A stretch of 64,000 nucleotides of DNA from Undaria pinnatifida (taxonomy: Eukaryota; Sar; Phaeophyceae; Laminariales; Alariaceae). Each line of letters opens with the position of its first letter. Position 1 is the first letter of the stretch. The translations under genes were made by a program, and so were the position numbers. Positions 1 to 18,030 of this stretch are shown piece after piece. The notes under the pieces are model-generated. The model saw only the letters and a program-made list of their open reading frames with translations. It searched no databases and was not told the DNA's origin. The DNA is taken from assembly GCA_012845835.1 (NCBI GenBank), contig JABAKD010000028.1, positions 7,505,632 to 7,569,631 of the forward strand, in the 5' to 3' direction.

Positions 1-396
1 GACCAAAACCTGCAACAAACCTATAATACATATTCCTGTTTTACTAGCCAGATCTGGACTTGATTACTGTGTTTCTCGTACAGCAGTAGTAGACATCTAA
101 TACAAAGAATGACGAATGCTACGATACAGATATTAAGGTATACCTTTTTTTTGGCTGAAACGTTTTCTGAACGACCTCCTGAACGAAAAGATCGTCGGAA
201 TTTCGTCGATTTCTTTTTTAGGGCATATTTTTCGTTGTGTATACCTACGCCATGGGATTATTCTTCGGGTACATACGATAGCATCCCCCCCTCCCCCCGC
301 CCGCCCCTTGGAAAGTGATGCAGTTCACCCTTCAGGCGACTCGTCGAACACCTCACTGCGCTTTTCGCGCTTGGTGCAGGCAACGTCTGCCTGTCG

Positions 397-500
397 TTGG
401 TGAAAACCCGAGGCCCTACGTCCCGGCATAGTAGGGATTCGAGGGTCTATTGTCTTACGACTACCACGGACATGCACAAACTAAGTGCCCCCCCCCCCCC
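397..500. repeat. Dispersed repeat ending in a long poly-C tract
   Basis: CGTCCCGGCATAGTAGGGATTCG..GGACATGCACAAACTAAGT, followed by a C-rich tract. The same block with its own C tract lies at about 61915-62000, and an inverted fragment lies at about 51075-51125 (CCACAATGCCGGGACGGGGG). Confidence 0.65.
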
Positions 501-679
501 CCCCCCGCCCCCGCCCCCGCCCCCCAAATTGGTTCTGGGGTTTCGTAGAGAGTTTTTTCAAGTGAGAAGCCTCGGGAAAACAGATCGCGCACCTCTACCG
601 CCGTATACATACGACGCGTGCTAACGATGGAGGTAGGTAGCACGTTTCGTCTAAAATGGTTCCTGGACGACGGCGGCGC

Positions 680-880
680 TCCTTACCCCAAAATCATCGG
701 AAATTGGCCTTTTTTTTGCATCATTCTCGTCGTCTACTCAGGCCGTTGGATTTTCTTCATCTCGTAGCATTCTTAATTTTTTCTTCAAATCAGTTTCTGG
801 GAGAGGCCTTAACCTCCCAAAATTGAGGGGTAGTATTAGAAAAAAAGTGGTGCACCTCTATCGTAGCCCGCGCCATATTT
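680..880. repeat. Dispersed repeat family (copies at 680, 2290, 16700)
   Basis: Shared blocks include CTTACCCCAAAATCATCGGAA, CTGGGAGAGGCCTTAA..CTCCCAAAATTGAGGGGTAG and TGCACCTCTATCGTAGC. A second copy spans about 2290-2520 in the same orientation and a third spans 16695-16915 inverted inside Ran intron 1. Confidence 0.7.
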
Positions 881-1017
881 GAGAGAATGCCTGCCACGGA
901 CACAGGTAGCTAGCTTCTTGCTGGTTTCTCTACTAAGCGGGTTCCACGACGTTCACCCACTTGTGTAACCTTAAGAGAAACTTGTTCGTATTTTCATAAA
1001 ACTAGTGTAACAAAACG

Positions 1018-1095
1018 TCAGCTGTGAGTAGTTCGACAATTTTTTGGGGTCGATGCTCATCTTCTTCAGCGAGCTGCGTAATGCACCGGTCGCCT
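1018..1095. repeat. Dispersed repeat family (TCAGCTGTGAGTTCGACAAATT)
   Basis: Copies at 1018-1095, 24078-24150, 37628-37705 and, inverted, 62165-62245. All share the order CGTCAGCTGTGA, TTCGACAA, CATCTTTGCAAGCTG, CACCGGTCGCC. Confidence 0.65.
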
Positions 1096-1231
1096 GGTAA
1101 CACAACAACAACAACAACAATTAGTCTGTATATCTACTGCAGCAACAAAAACAACACTAACCTTTGTATTGTACCTTGCGTACCTGGCGTCACGGGTCAC
1201 GGAAGAACTGAGCGTTATGCGCGTGTAAAGG

Positions 1232-1400
1232 CAATTTGACCATCTCTCGGTTTTTCTCCCTATGCGCACATGCCTTCAAAGGCATGCGAGGCAATTCGAC
1301 GATCTCCCATTTTCCCTGTACGCACACGCCTTCAAAGGCATGCGAGGCCAATTGACAATCCCCATTTTCCCTATACGCACACGCCTTCAAAGGCATGTGA
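1232..1400. repeat. Minisatellite, ~62-bp unit, three copies
   Basis: Units end in CGCACACGCCTTCAAAGGCATG, with the internal palindrome GCCTTCAAAGGC; a fourth isolated copy lies at about 3260-3300. Confidence 0.8.
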
Positions 1401-2117
1401 AACCCTTTAGCTCATATCCATATCCAACATAATCGTGGATCCTAGGCCTTTGCTAGGCTTCGAGAGCAATGCCATATAACATATACGCACATGCACGATT
1501 GCGTGAACGTCATTTACCGGTCCCTCGACTATACAGGCCTGCGACGAGGACAGCTGCGTCACGTTAATGCGCAACCCCGCACCGGAGGGGGCCGGGTCGC
1601 GAGCGAACTGGGGCCACACGTCAGCCAGCGGTATCTCGGGTCTAGCTTTTACGTGCGACGACCGGCGGCTCGTCTCAATTGGTGGCACCTGTGTTTTTGT
1701 CTGGAGGTAGGCCTTCTGAGGGAAGAGGCGTTTGTTGTTGGGGCGTGGGGGGGGGGCGGGGGATGGGGGAGGGTTGTGAGTGGGGGGGGGTAGCGGGTGG
1801 GGTTGGGGTGAGGGGGTGGGTCACGCGGGGATATCTTTATTAATGGCTGACGCACCCTCGACAACTACAAGTACACCATAGAATACCGCCATCACCATCA
1901 CCACCACGGTGTGTTATCAAGCGATACTCAAGAGATTGCTCGATCTACTCTTACCGAGGCAATGAACGGCTTCACCCATCAGCCTCGACAACTGGTTTAA
2001 GCGCCTTGGCTTTAAAAGCCCAAACTCAAACTCTAACGCGGACCGCAGAGACCGCACGGGATTATTCTCAGAATGAATACGCCTTGAAGCCGTAGAACAT
2101 CAGCCATCAAATGTCAA

Positions 2118-2228
2118 CTATTACGGGGGACCATAGTAAATAGGACCAAATATTGTTAGTCAAAATAGGGAAATATATTGGTTTTTGTGTGTACCGTAGG
2201 TCCTATTTACTATGGTCCCCCGTAATAC
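2118..2228. mobile_element. MITE with perfect 28-bp inverted repeats and TA flanks (Tc1/mariner or Stowaway-like)
   Basis: ATTACGGGGGACC at 2120 begins a 28-bp arm (2120-2147) repeated perfectly inverted at 2199-2226 around a 51-nt centre. TA dinucleotides at the outer ends fit the TA target site of Tc1/mariner-type elements. There is no coding capacity. Confidence 0.7.
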
Positions 2229-2289
2229 CAACCAAACAAAGATAGAGGTATATATAGCTTTTTTCGGTTATTTTCTTTCATGAATGACG

Positions 2290-2520
2290 GGTACCACTCC
2301 TTAACCCCAAATCGTCGGAATTTCGTCCATTTTGTTTTGGCATGATTCTCGTCGTGTACCCAGAGACCATGGTATTTTTGCATTCGGTATCATAACAGTT
2401 TTTGTATTACTTTTTTTTCATCAAAAATCAGTTTTTGGGAGAGAGAGGTCTTAAGCTCCCAAATTGAGGGGTAGTATTAAGAAAAAAAGTGCTGCACCTC
2501 TATCGTAGCACGCGTGGCTG
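2290..2520. repeat. Second copy of the CACCTCTATCGTAGC repeat family
   Basis: Aligns with 680-880 over about 200 bp, ending AGTGCTGCACCTCTATCGTAGC. Confidence 0.7.
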
Positions 2521-3313
2521 GGGCTGTGGTCCCAAACTCGAAGTACCGCTGAGGATGTCGATCCCGCAGTAGGTGCTACACACTCTGGGGTCCAAGCGTG
2601 CCATGAATGACAGATGTACTGTACCTCTTTTTTTTGTTTAAACCATTTTCTTGTAAGTGGCGGGGGGCTCCTCAACCCGCAACCCCTTTGTTGGAAGGCT
2701 TTTTTTTTTCTTTTTTCGAACGCAATATATATATATAATCGTGGTGTTATACCCCAAGCCATGAGTTTTCTTCATCAACAACAACAAACAACAAACAACA
2801 ACAAAAAAAATCGAGGATTTGGTGGAGGTGCAGGGCTCCTCAAGCGAACCTTGTCGGGAACGACGCACTGTACCTGTACCGCAGCATGTGTCTGACACAT
2901 GCTGGTTTGTCATAGTTGCTTCCCGAAGGCCGGTTGCATGTGTTCTGCCGTCGGCGTCATGTATAATTAGATTAGGGCGCTGTTAGACACAGGCCACCGC
3001 CCTTTTGCAGGTAGGTCTCTCTACTAATTATTACCTGGTATTATTTTTTCCCTCCGACAATATAGCGTAGATGCCTTTTCGATGTAAATCGAATATCCTT
3101 CCATAAAACAGCAGTAGTTCCTAAGATGTACTAATACTACTATAGGCAGGTTCCGCGTTGGCCACTCACTTGTACTAGATAAGCGCTTGTATTGGTTCCA
3201 CACAAAAACGGGCGAACTGAATAGCGTTCAAATCCGCGAAGCAAAGGCATCATCCTCTTTTTCCTATACGCACATGCCTTCAAAGGCATGTGAAACCCCT
3301 TTTTTTATATCAT

Positions 3314-3582
3314 TGTGAAATTAAAGGTGGGGGACACAGAGTGCCCCCTGCAGGTCTGCCAATTGAGCAGGTCCTCGGAGAGTACTCACTTTCGTTCCTT
3401 CGTAGAGATGTAGCTTTATTCGTTTCCACCAGAGCCCGGGATAGCTTCTGAGATCGGAGGCGCGTGCCTCCGATCTAATTCCTAACTTCCCCGAATATAA
3501 ACCGCCAACCTTATCATACGAAACCCATCCAAATTATCTCAAATTCGGATACTCTCAGGCCTTTCGAGGCCGTATCTTAACA
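3314..3582 (-). repeat. LTR, 269 bp, full length
   Basis: Begins TGTTAAGATACGG and ends TTTCACA on the minus strand. It matches 30442-30707 over its whole length, and its first 110 bp or so match 5316-5209. It contains the hairpin GATCGGAGGC/GCCTCCGATC near its centre. Confidence 0.85.
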
Positions 3583-4444
3583 CTAGCCCACCCTGAAGAG
3601 TCGCATATACAGAAATATGGGAGATTCGGGGAAACTCCGGTTCTACGAACTAGACCATGAGTCGAAGATGCGGCTCCTCAAACCCCACTCCCACACCTCT
3701 AACCGTCTGGCTATGGAGCCAGGAACACGCGAAGAAAAGCAGTAGAAAGAAAAGAAGACCCTGCAGCAAGGCAATAGTCACCCATCAAAAACCTGCCGTA
3801 TGCCGCCGGTGTGGCGGGGGGGGCAGAAAAGGCTCTGGAACCTGCCGCATGCCGCCGGTGTGGCGGGGGGGGCAGGAAAAGCTCTACGGTAAACCAACCA
3901 CAGAAAAGGTACTATGGCGAGGCGAGCCCTCGTCGATATGGAGGGGAATACAGGCGCTAACACAAGGGAGAAGTCATGCGAAAAACCTCCCGCGGGCCAT
4001 CGGCAAGGCAGGGGGTTAGACGAGGAAACGACGAATACCCGGGATGGAAGGTGTCAACACCTACAGCCCCGCTAGGGGAGGAAGTGTTTAGACGAAAAAA
4101 AAACAAAGCAGAACAAATACAACACACAAAACATAAAAGAAGACACACAGACCCGTACACTGGTCGCCCCCCGGCTCTGGGCTGAGGAGGTCGTCGGTAG
4201 GGCGAAATTGAACAATGACGAAAAGGCGACAGCCCTGCGCCTCAGATAGCGGCGTTTTACCCGAACCCTGACCCGGCACTGAGCAGGGGGTTCGGCAGGA
4301 CAGAATTTTTTTTTTTTTTTTGAAAGAACCGCCCCAAAACTCGATGAAGACCCTCAGGACACTACGAACGACCCAAAGACAAAGACGCAAAACTCATACC
4401 TCAAAAAAATGAAGAACTATCGAGAAGCGGTGGTGGCTTGGAAG

Positions 4445-5276
4445 TCAACTGGTCACGGCCGCGCCTCGAGATTCGTCTACGTTACGTTGGATTCCCCGAG
4501 GAAACGCACTGGCGATGTGAACTTGCAAGCACCAAGAGCCTCGTACGGCTCCCGTTGAAGTCGTGTAGCGCGCCGGGGGAAGAGGGAGTTTAATCGGTCC
4601 CGGGTCGTCCAGAAAGCGGACCAGGTATACCTCGTCCTCGGTAGTGCTCGCGCTGATTTTTCCTAGCCACCATGAACCATCGTCTCCCTTGTACCAAAAG
4701 TGGACTCCCTTAGGGAGTACTGTGTCGTGGTAGCGACGGAGCCAATCGGTGCGGGGAACACAGGCGTAGCCCGGCGCTAGGAAACGTTCCCCGTTGTTGC
4801 GGGAGAGCTCACGCTGTGCCGCCCCGATCCGCATTCGGCGGTAAAGGCGGTTGGTTTGGCGGTGCTGGTCCGGGGTTCCGGCCCAATAACGCAAGATGTG
4901 GGAGCGGGAGAGGTGAAGGTCCATTTCCCGCTCCCAGGACGGTTCGGAGAGTCCCGCCCAATGCGTCTTGTATAGCACCGCGATGACGCCACCTCGCCCC
5001 CGTACCGACTGATGACCAGTGATCTGCTCCACCTCCATGCCGTTGGAGGGGAGTCGAAACGTCGTCTTGAGTGACGTGGTACGGCGGGGACTTCTTGGAA
5101 AATTTGTTGAGCACATACTGTGTCAGCCCCGCCGGTAGGTATTTGGGCATGTCCCCGCTGTCGTGGGGGTTGGCACAGGGTTTGCAGCGCTCGATGGCCA
5201 CACGCCGACTAATTCCTAACTTCCCCGAATATAAACCGCCAACCTTATCATACGAAACCCATCCAAATGATCTCAA
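4445..5276 (-). pseudogene. Retrotransposon C-terminal fragment with chromodomain-like segment, frameshifted
   Basis: Two overlapping minus-strand frames together cover one protein tail. The upstream frame (from 5276) reads CKPCANPHDSGDMPKYLPAG and YVLNKFSKKSPPYHVTQDD. The downstream frame (to 4445) reads GVIAVLYKTHWAGLSEPSWE then REMDLHLSRSHILRYWAG, with the aromatic and W-E spacing of chromodomains found at the C-terminus of chromoviral integrases. A tudor-like stretch follows (GVHFWYKGDDGSWWLGKIS, then EVYLVRFLDDPGPIKL). The frame switch falls at roughly 5040-5090. It is flanked by LTRs of the same orientation. The chromodomain would target integration to marked chromatin in an intact element; here the fragment is dead. 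Family assignment rests on pattern only. Confidence 0.65.
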
Positions 5277-5316
5277 ATTCGGATACCTACAGGCCTTTCG
5301 AGGCCGTATCTTAACA
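5209..5316 (-). repeat. Truncated 5' LTR of the same element
   Basis: The first 108 bp of the LTR (TGTTAAGATACGG to GGAATTAG), then an abrupt switch to coding sequence. The shared TCGG at the break suggests a microhomology-mediated deletion. Confidence 0.8.
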
Positions 5317-5536
5317 TCATTTCAGTATCTAGATCTTGCGCCTTCTTGGGCTTCCAGGGCAATACCGTAACACATATGCGAGAAGATAAGGGCATGCTCA
5401 TTTGCTCGGCACGGATGGGTGCGGTCTCCCTTCCTCGTTTCTGATGCACCTATGAGCTAAAAACTAAAACCTATACCTGCACCTTCGTTTTGGGAGGAAA
5501 ATCACTTGGAATTATTAGGAGGGACATTTTGACTAA

Positions 5537-5790
5537 CTACGATAGCCCCTCCCCAAACCCAGCGAATATATTTCACGAACGTTTAATGGCTGCTCGACAC
5601 GAGGAAGTGGTTGCCATGAAAAAAACACATTTAGGTTTCTTTCTTGTAGCAAAGGAATATTTAAACGATGGCGCCGGGGTGCGACGCAAGGAGAGTTGCA
5701 TTTCAGGAGACACGGCCGTGAGCTGTTTTCAAAACCGGCGATTTCGCTAAAGAAAAGCTGGGCGGGCTATACCGCGTGGAACAGTTGGTT
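5537..5790. repeat. Dispersed repeat pair (5537-5790 and 8405-8625)
   Basis: Both copies read CGATAGCCCC, TGAACGTTT(A/C)ATGGCTGCTCGA, CGAGGAAG, then ACGGCCG(T/G)GAGCTG and AAAACCGGCGATTTCG, in the same orientation. The frames are disrupted and no protein is recognisable. Confidence 0.65.
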
Positions 5791-8700
5791 CCAACGAAAA
5801 GGTCATCATACTGTTTCCTGCTGCAGAGACGGGCGTGGTCCCACATGAACAGATGGACAGTACTAGTAGTATATCGCATTTTCAGAGTCCCCAAAGTCAT
5901 TTCCTATACTGATTTCAAGTAATTTGGGTTTCCAGTGGTAAATGCGTTAAGCCCCCTTGCAACCGCGCTGTGGGACCTTGGGTTGGACACCTGCAGTCTC
6001 CTGGCTGTGACGCTCCACTGCCGACTGGCCTGTACTTAACTCGCACCGTGCCCCCACGGCGAACGCGCATGATGTATGTATTGAGGCGTTTGCCTGGTGG
6101 GATCCTTGTCGATATGATCCTCAGAAGGGACAGGCATGTCTATCGCGAGACCACAGCTCACAGCAGTATAAAACTGAAAACAGACACGCGCACTGCAGGA
6201 TACCAGCCAGCTTGACCCCCCCCCCCCCCCCTCCATCCCGCCCCACTCGCGTCACGTGTGTCTGTTAAGGAATTAGTGGGGTGTTAGTCCGTTTGATAAC
6301 CTGCAAAAGGTTAACCAATAGCTTACCCAAACTAAGCCTTATAACATGTCTACACGGTGCTGTGCACATATGCGCGTGTGTCGCGCGTATAGGCATGTAC
6401 GATCAACACCTCGCCAAGGGCAAGACGGCACAGCACGAGGAGGAGGAGGGGGAGGAGGGGCAGGAGGAGGAGGAGCACGAGGGGGAGGGGGGGCGGCGGG
6501 GAGGGAGTGCTGTAGCAATAGGAGAAGGGCGTAGAAACAAATAGACGTGTGTAGTAAACGGCAGTGCATATCATAAAATAGTCAGTTTCAGTCCAAGACT
6601 GGGCTTGTTTGCGCTTAGTGAGCTGAGAGTCGAGCGGTTGGATATGATACCTGCGTAGCCTATGTAGTTACATGTACCGATTGTTTGTGTTGTTATACTT
6701 ATATGCTTAGTTACGAGCTACTACCCAGTTCGGATCCTTCTCATTTTGTCTGTGGACTTTTTCACTGTCTGCTTCCCCCCTCTCTTTCGTTGTACATGAC
6801 AGGCTCTCGTGGGGGCTCATTTGCTCGTGGACCTTTTTCCAGCACAGCCAGTCAGTGTAGTTGCTGCTACATACTTCCACAGTTGCTGCACATAACATGC
6901 TATTATTGTACGTTAAGAAGAGTGCTGGTTGATAAAAATAGCACAATGTGTCATCAGCGCGTATACTCAGAACTATTGGACAACTAACTCCCGATGGAGT
7001 TGTTACTGCTGAACGCGCAGCAAACGCAAAATGCACACAGGGCATGCTCTGAACCCTCCCAAATATATATATATATATATTGTTTTGAGGAGCCTCCGAG
7101 GAAGATTCCTTTTTGGGGGGAAAATGACGACGTTGGTTCTCCAAATAGTATGCGAAGACCCCTCCAGGTTACCCTTCCCCTTGAAGATGTCTTCTCACAT
7201 TACTATTAAGATACTGCTCTACTATGTCCCTGGTATTAATCTTAACAACTACTCTTAAAATCCACAAGCCGACCGATAAGGTTTGAAAGGCGCACGCCAG
7301 CTGTCTGCGCACCGGTTACTTATACCACTGGCCGAGTAGCAGGGGTCAGTCGTCGGGGGCCTTCTGACGCAAAACAAAAAAAAAATGTCCAGAGTCAAGC
7401 CAGATGGAGAATTTGAACCGATAACCAACAGAAGAAGGGGTGTCAAGAAAGGTATATGTTCGATTTTCCAGGGTCACGGAGACCCCAGCAGACAGTGAGA
7501 AATTCCCCGGTGTGGGCTGCTACTACTACGGTGCGATTAGACTAATGCCGGAATTGTACGCCGATTAGTTCAGTCACTATGCTTGCCTTTTGGAGGGTTG
7601 TTCTTGGCTGTGGCGCTGGGCGTAAAGAGGTGGAGGTGATCTATTGCAACAAGCAGGGCAGCAAAGGGAAATCACAACGGTGTTCGTATCATGGATGGGT
7701 ACAACAAGTTTTTTTCTTTTTGTAAACGCAAAATGTTGAACATACCCAACGAGGCCAATCACGAAGCGCGACTGGCGACGAGCAGGGTTCCACTGGCTGG
7801 CCCCGAAGGACAACGTACTGGTCGACGCCCGTCGTCTGTTTGGATCCAGCAACCAAGAAGACATGTGTGTGTTCTTGACGATAAACCGTTCTTTTGCCTA
7901 TCGACATCTAGAACATGCAGTGGTTGTGTCGATTCTTCATCCTGCTGAGACGAGTTACCTTGACAAGACCATGTGTATGTTTATGGCCACGTGCAGTAGA
8001 ACCGGAGAAGGGTCGCGCGCTGCCCCGACTAAACCACACAAGAAACCATCAACAGACAGACGGCGTAAAAAAAACAGCTGAAACTTCGGGAGGGTCAGTA
8101 AAATAACTAAGTACGGCCCAGGAAGTGGACGTCCATAGCGTCGCTGGGCGGGCAGGCCCGACAATCTCGAGCACCGACGAAGTGAGAGGACTACCCCGGC
8201 GGTGAACCAAGCCCGAGGACCCAAAAGTCGAGAGGAGGTATTTAATTCCGTACGTCGACCCTTCCTTTAAGAACCGCACCCATGTTTTTTCGGGACACAT
8301 GACTCGGAAAAAGAGCTGGATAATTTTTGCACGATCAAACAAACGAACACTTCGGAAAGTACTTTCCGGGGCCAAGGCAAGGTCCTCTGTGAAGGACTGA
8401 TTCTACGATAGCCCCCCCAAATTCCAGCGGTTTTCTTTAATGAACGTTTCATGGCTGCTCGATACGAGGAAGGGTGATAGCAAAAACGATATCTTCATAC
8501 AGCGTCTTGTTCGCAAAGGACTATCGAACGATGACGTCGGCGGGGCAAGGAGCATTGTATTCCATCAGATACGGCCGGGAGCTGGTTTTAAAACCGGCGA
8601 TTTCGTTTAAGAAATGTCGGGGGGGCAAAGGCAAGGTCATCTAAAGGACGTATTAATAGTACCGGTTGCGGTAGTATTGAATGCCAGCACTCCTAAGAGC

Positions 8701-10711
8701 CGGAGTTGGGTCAGGAGGTTTCTAAAACTTCGAGGGTCGAGCCCGGTCTGCTCGAGAGGTGTTTAAAATCTCACGGGCTAGATCGGGTCGGGTCAAGAGG
8801 GTCGGGCCGAGTCACCATGATCCGCCCTGATCAGTGAGGCCTGATCCGCGAAAAGCTATTGTAAAAACGTCACAAAGGCTCACGCATGGGCGTGCTGTTT
8901 CGGCATGAACAACGGTTCACACCCAGGAACGTTACGTGGATAGCCGTAACCAGAAAATAAAAACACGCAGCTGTGGTCATACGACGCCCGGCCCTTAGCG
9001 TATTATTAGCCCGATCACAAGCGACAGCGACAACATACATGGAAAATCCATTTCCGTTTCGCGAACTCATCGTAGTTACGTGTTGTGTCCGTACCTTTGC
9101 GGCGAACCAACGCGAACCAAATGATACAAGACAAAAGACCTTCGCGGAAATTTTCCAAAAAAACCCGAGCCGTGTTATTGCCGGTACTCAAAACGTGTCC
9201 ACCAAACCAAACATCCAAGCTAAAAAGTTGCCCAGAGCGGTAGTATTATAACGTTGAGATGACAGGCAGACGGTAGGCAGATACAGACACAGAATTGATG
9301 CAACCAAGACAATAAACATAGGCACACGAGTTCGGCTGTCAAAACCGAACGAGACAATATATATAGGCAGAACGGGTGTAACTCTCCATTTACTCGTACT
9401 TTGGCGGTGTGCTGATCAGGGCGACCACGATTCTCGCTTGCCTCCCGGTCAACGTGCCGTCAAGAAAACAAAAAAAAACGCGCCCATTATTCGTAAAAAA
9501 CGAGAGGAAAAACAAGAAAACAAAAAAAAGCACGAAATACACTTTCGGGATGAAAAAAATCACCGGTGCCAACAGTTCCAAAAGAAAAAAGGAAAAAAAC
9601 AAAAATGTAGGTGACACGCTTGGTGAAACATCGTGGTGGGGTGGTATCGGTGGTGCGATGGCACACACCCTGATGACTCCTGACCCGGTGCGGCAACACT
9701 GCTTGCCCCTTTCATACGTAAGCAGCGGCCCAGCGAGTACAAAAAAACGCGTCCTTCATTACAAAAAACCACACCACCACCACCACCACACACGCGCACC
9801 GTCCCCTCCTTCCTCCGCAGCCTCCCCACCGACGGCCACATCACAGTAGGTCGTCGCCTGCTTGCTTGCCAGGAGGCATCACGATGGGGATCATAATACC
9901 CCAATACTTCCAACACCGGGTGGTACACGGAGCTATTTTCGGCTTTTTGCCATTCCGTATCAAGTGTCTCGCCCACTTTTCCTACCGCCGGGGTCCGCAC
10001 GTGAAGCCTCGGGCGGGGCCGCCCCTTACGTCATGTAACCCTCCTCCCCTCCCCGTCACCCTCGCCTGTCGAGACCACCTGCGGTCGTGCACCCGCCCAT
10101 ACCTCCCCAGTTCCCTTCCTGTTTTCGGAGCACCCCCCTGCCCCAACCTCCTTCCCCGACAACGGCAGAAAACCATTTTGGACAAGATACCGGCCGGGGG
10201 CTCACTAAAGACATACTCTAACGCTCATGTCGACAACACACGACCGAAAGAGAAAAAAGACAGGGAGCCGGAGAACGAGAAAGAAAAAACGAACCGCGTT
10301 GATGGCGGGCGGCGCCGCTAGTAGAGGCCGCAATAAACGCTGCGGGCTGTGCACGATACCGGCGCATAGACCGAGCAGAAACACCCAAAACGGGATGTGG
10401 TACCCCCCCTACACCTGAGCAACTAACTCACAAAAAGGCGCGCAAAAACAACCAACGGGAAAAGCAAGACCCCGCAGCGCCGCTCACGATGCCACCCCCG
10501 CCCTCCCCAACACATCACCTACCCTTTCCCTCCTTAGGAAAACCAACGACCCTCAGCCCCTCCCCAACCCTTCCCTTCCCCAGGAAAACCAACGACCCCC
10601 TCCCCCCCCCCGCTTCTTGCCGCCACCTCCTCCCGGTCCCATCCCCGACCTAGCTCCCGAACCTACGGCGACGCTTTTTCTGCGCGCACGAAATCACTGT
10701 TAGGATTGAGC
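5791..10711. other. Gene-poor stretch left of Ran
   Basis: Apart from the solo TRIM LTR at 6263 and the repeat copy at 8405-8625, I see a purine-rich GGAGGA tract (6436-6510), an AT run (7063-7080), a GGGTC-type fragment (8680-8830) and A-rich or C-rich low-complexity DNA (9460-9620, 10010-10620). No open frame here resembles a known protein. The region 10500-10711 lies downstream of the Ran stop codon and would include its 3' UTR. Confidence 0.6.
6263..6346 (-). repeat. Solo TRIM LTR
   Basis: Minus-strand copy of the roughly 90-bp TRIM repeat (TGTTATAAGGCTTAG to CCTTAACA). It is flanked by TGTC on both sides (6259-6262 and 6347-6350), a 4-bp target duplication. Confidence 0.75.
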
Positions 10712-17130
<6,419 letters not shown>

Positions 17131-17759
17131 TTCTTGCGCCTTTTGTTCAATCAAAAATTGTGTTTTGGAGCCGAGGGGCGGGCGGACGAACAATCGTTTG
17201 CAGGAGAGACAAAACCGCCCCCGGGACAAAACAAGACAGACAGGATGGGGGGAGGGAGGGTGGGGGCGGAGTGGGGGGGGAGGGCGGGAGGGAGGGCGGA
17301 AAAGGGTCACGAGGGAACAAACAATAGATGGCCAAAACAGCGGGGGCATTTCATTGGCCGGCTTCGATTCAAGGTTTACGGCATGGACTATGGAGCTTCT
17401 TTAGAGAGGAACGGGCCTTGACGCTTTTAGCACCGCATTCCCGACATGGGGACAAAACACTTGGAGTTAGACCAGGAAAATTTTAGGAGTTGGAAATAGG
17501 TTAACGCCTCTACAGCTGGAAACCCGTTTTGGGGGACAAAATAACTTGGAATTACGACAGGGTGGGGTTTTAGGATTCCACAGGGGTAAAAAAAAAAAGA
17601 AAGTGATTCCCCTCTACCGTAGTAATAGTAACATGTTTCACCTGTACGACACACAATACAGGCAGCATGACGATATTCGTGCAATACTACTACTGCACGC
17701 CCTCCATACAGACGCTTTCGCTAGATAAGATTAGGTTTTAGATAGATATGCACGGGTCG

Positions 17760-18030
17760 CAGAAGAAGCTTAAAAAACAACAGGCTTTCAATTATTCATG
17801 CCTTCCAAATACATCGCAGGGTTTTGAAAAAGCAAAAAAAGGGCTTTCAAAATAACAGGTTTCAGTTATCCATGCCTTCCAAATACATTGCAGGACTAGA
17901 TAAAGCAAAAAAAGAGCTTCAAAGTACTAGGCTTCAGTTATCGATCGATGCCTTCTCTAACTTCAAGATTAGACCAAGCAAAAAAGGAGCTTCAAAGCAA
18001 TAGGCTTCAATAACTCATTGCAGGATTAGA
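17760..18030. repeat. Minisatellite, ~80-bp unit, about four copies
   Basis: Units carry AGGCTTCAGTTATC, ATGCCTTCCAAATACAT, GCAGG and AAGCAAAAAAAG(A/G)GCTT in fixed order, with progressive divergence. Confidence 0.75.

Larger units (their letters stand above)
3314..5316 (-). mobile_element. LTR retrotransposon (Ty3/gypsy-like), internally deleted
   Basis: Read on the minus strand: a truncated 5' LTR (5316-5209), a broken C-terminal coding remnant (about 5276-4445), about 860 bp of non-coding tail, a purine-rich tract (CAGGGTGGGCTAG, 3595-3583) and a full 3' LTR (3582-3314, starting TGTTAAG and ending CA). TCAT at 3310-3313 and TCAT at 5317-5320 form a 4-bp target duplication, showing that both ends belong to one insertion. 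Gag, protease, reverse transcriptase and integrase core are absent. The 5' LTR fragment runs straight into coding sequence near 5209, so the gap is an internal deletion that also took most of that LTR. Confidence 0.8.

Noticed and set aside
9409-10321. Lys-rich and Pro/His-rich frames of about 150 codons on both strands.
   Set aside because: Low-complexity A-rich and CAC-rich DNA; no family resemblance and both strands are equally open.
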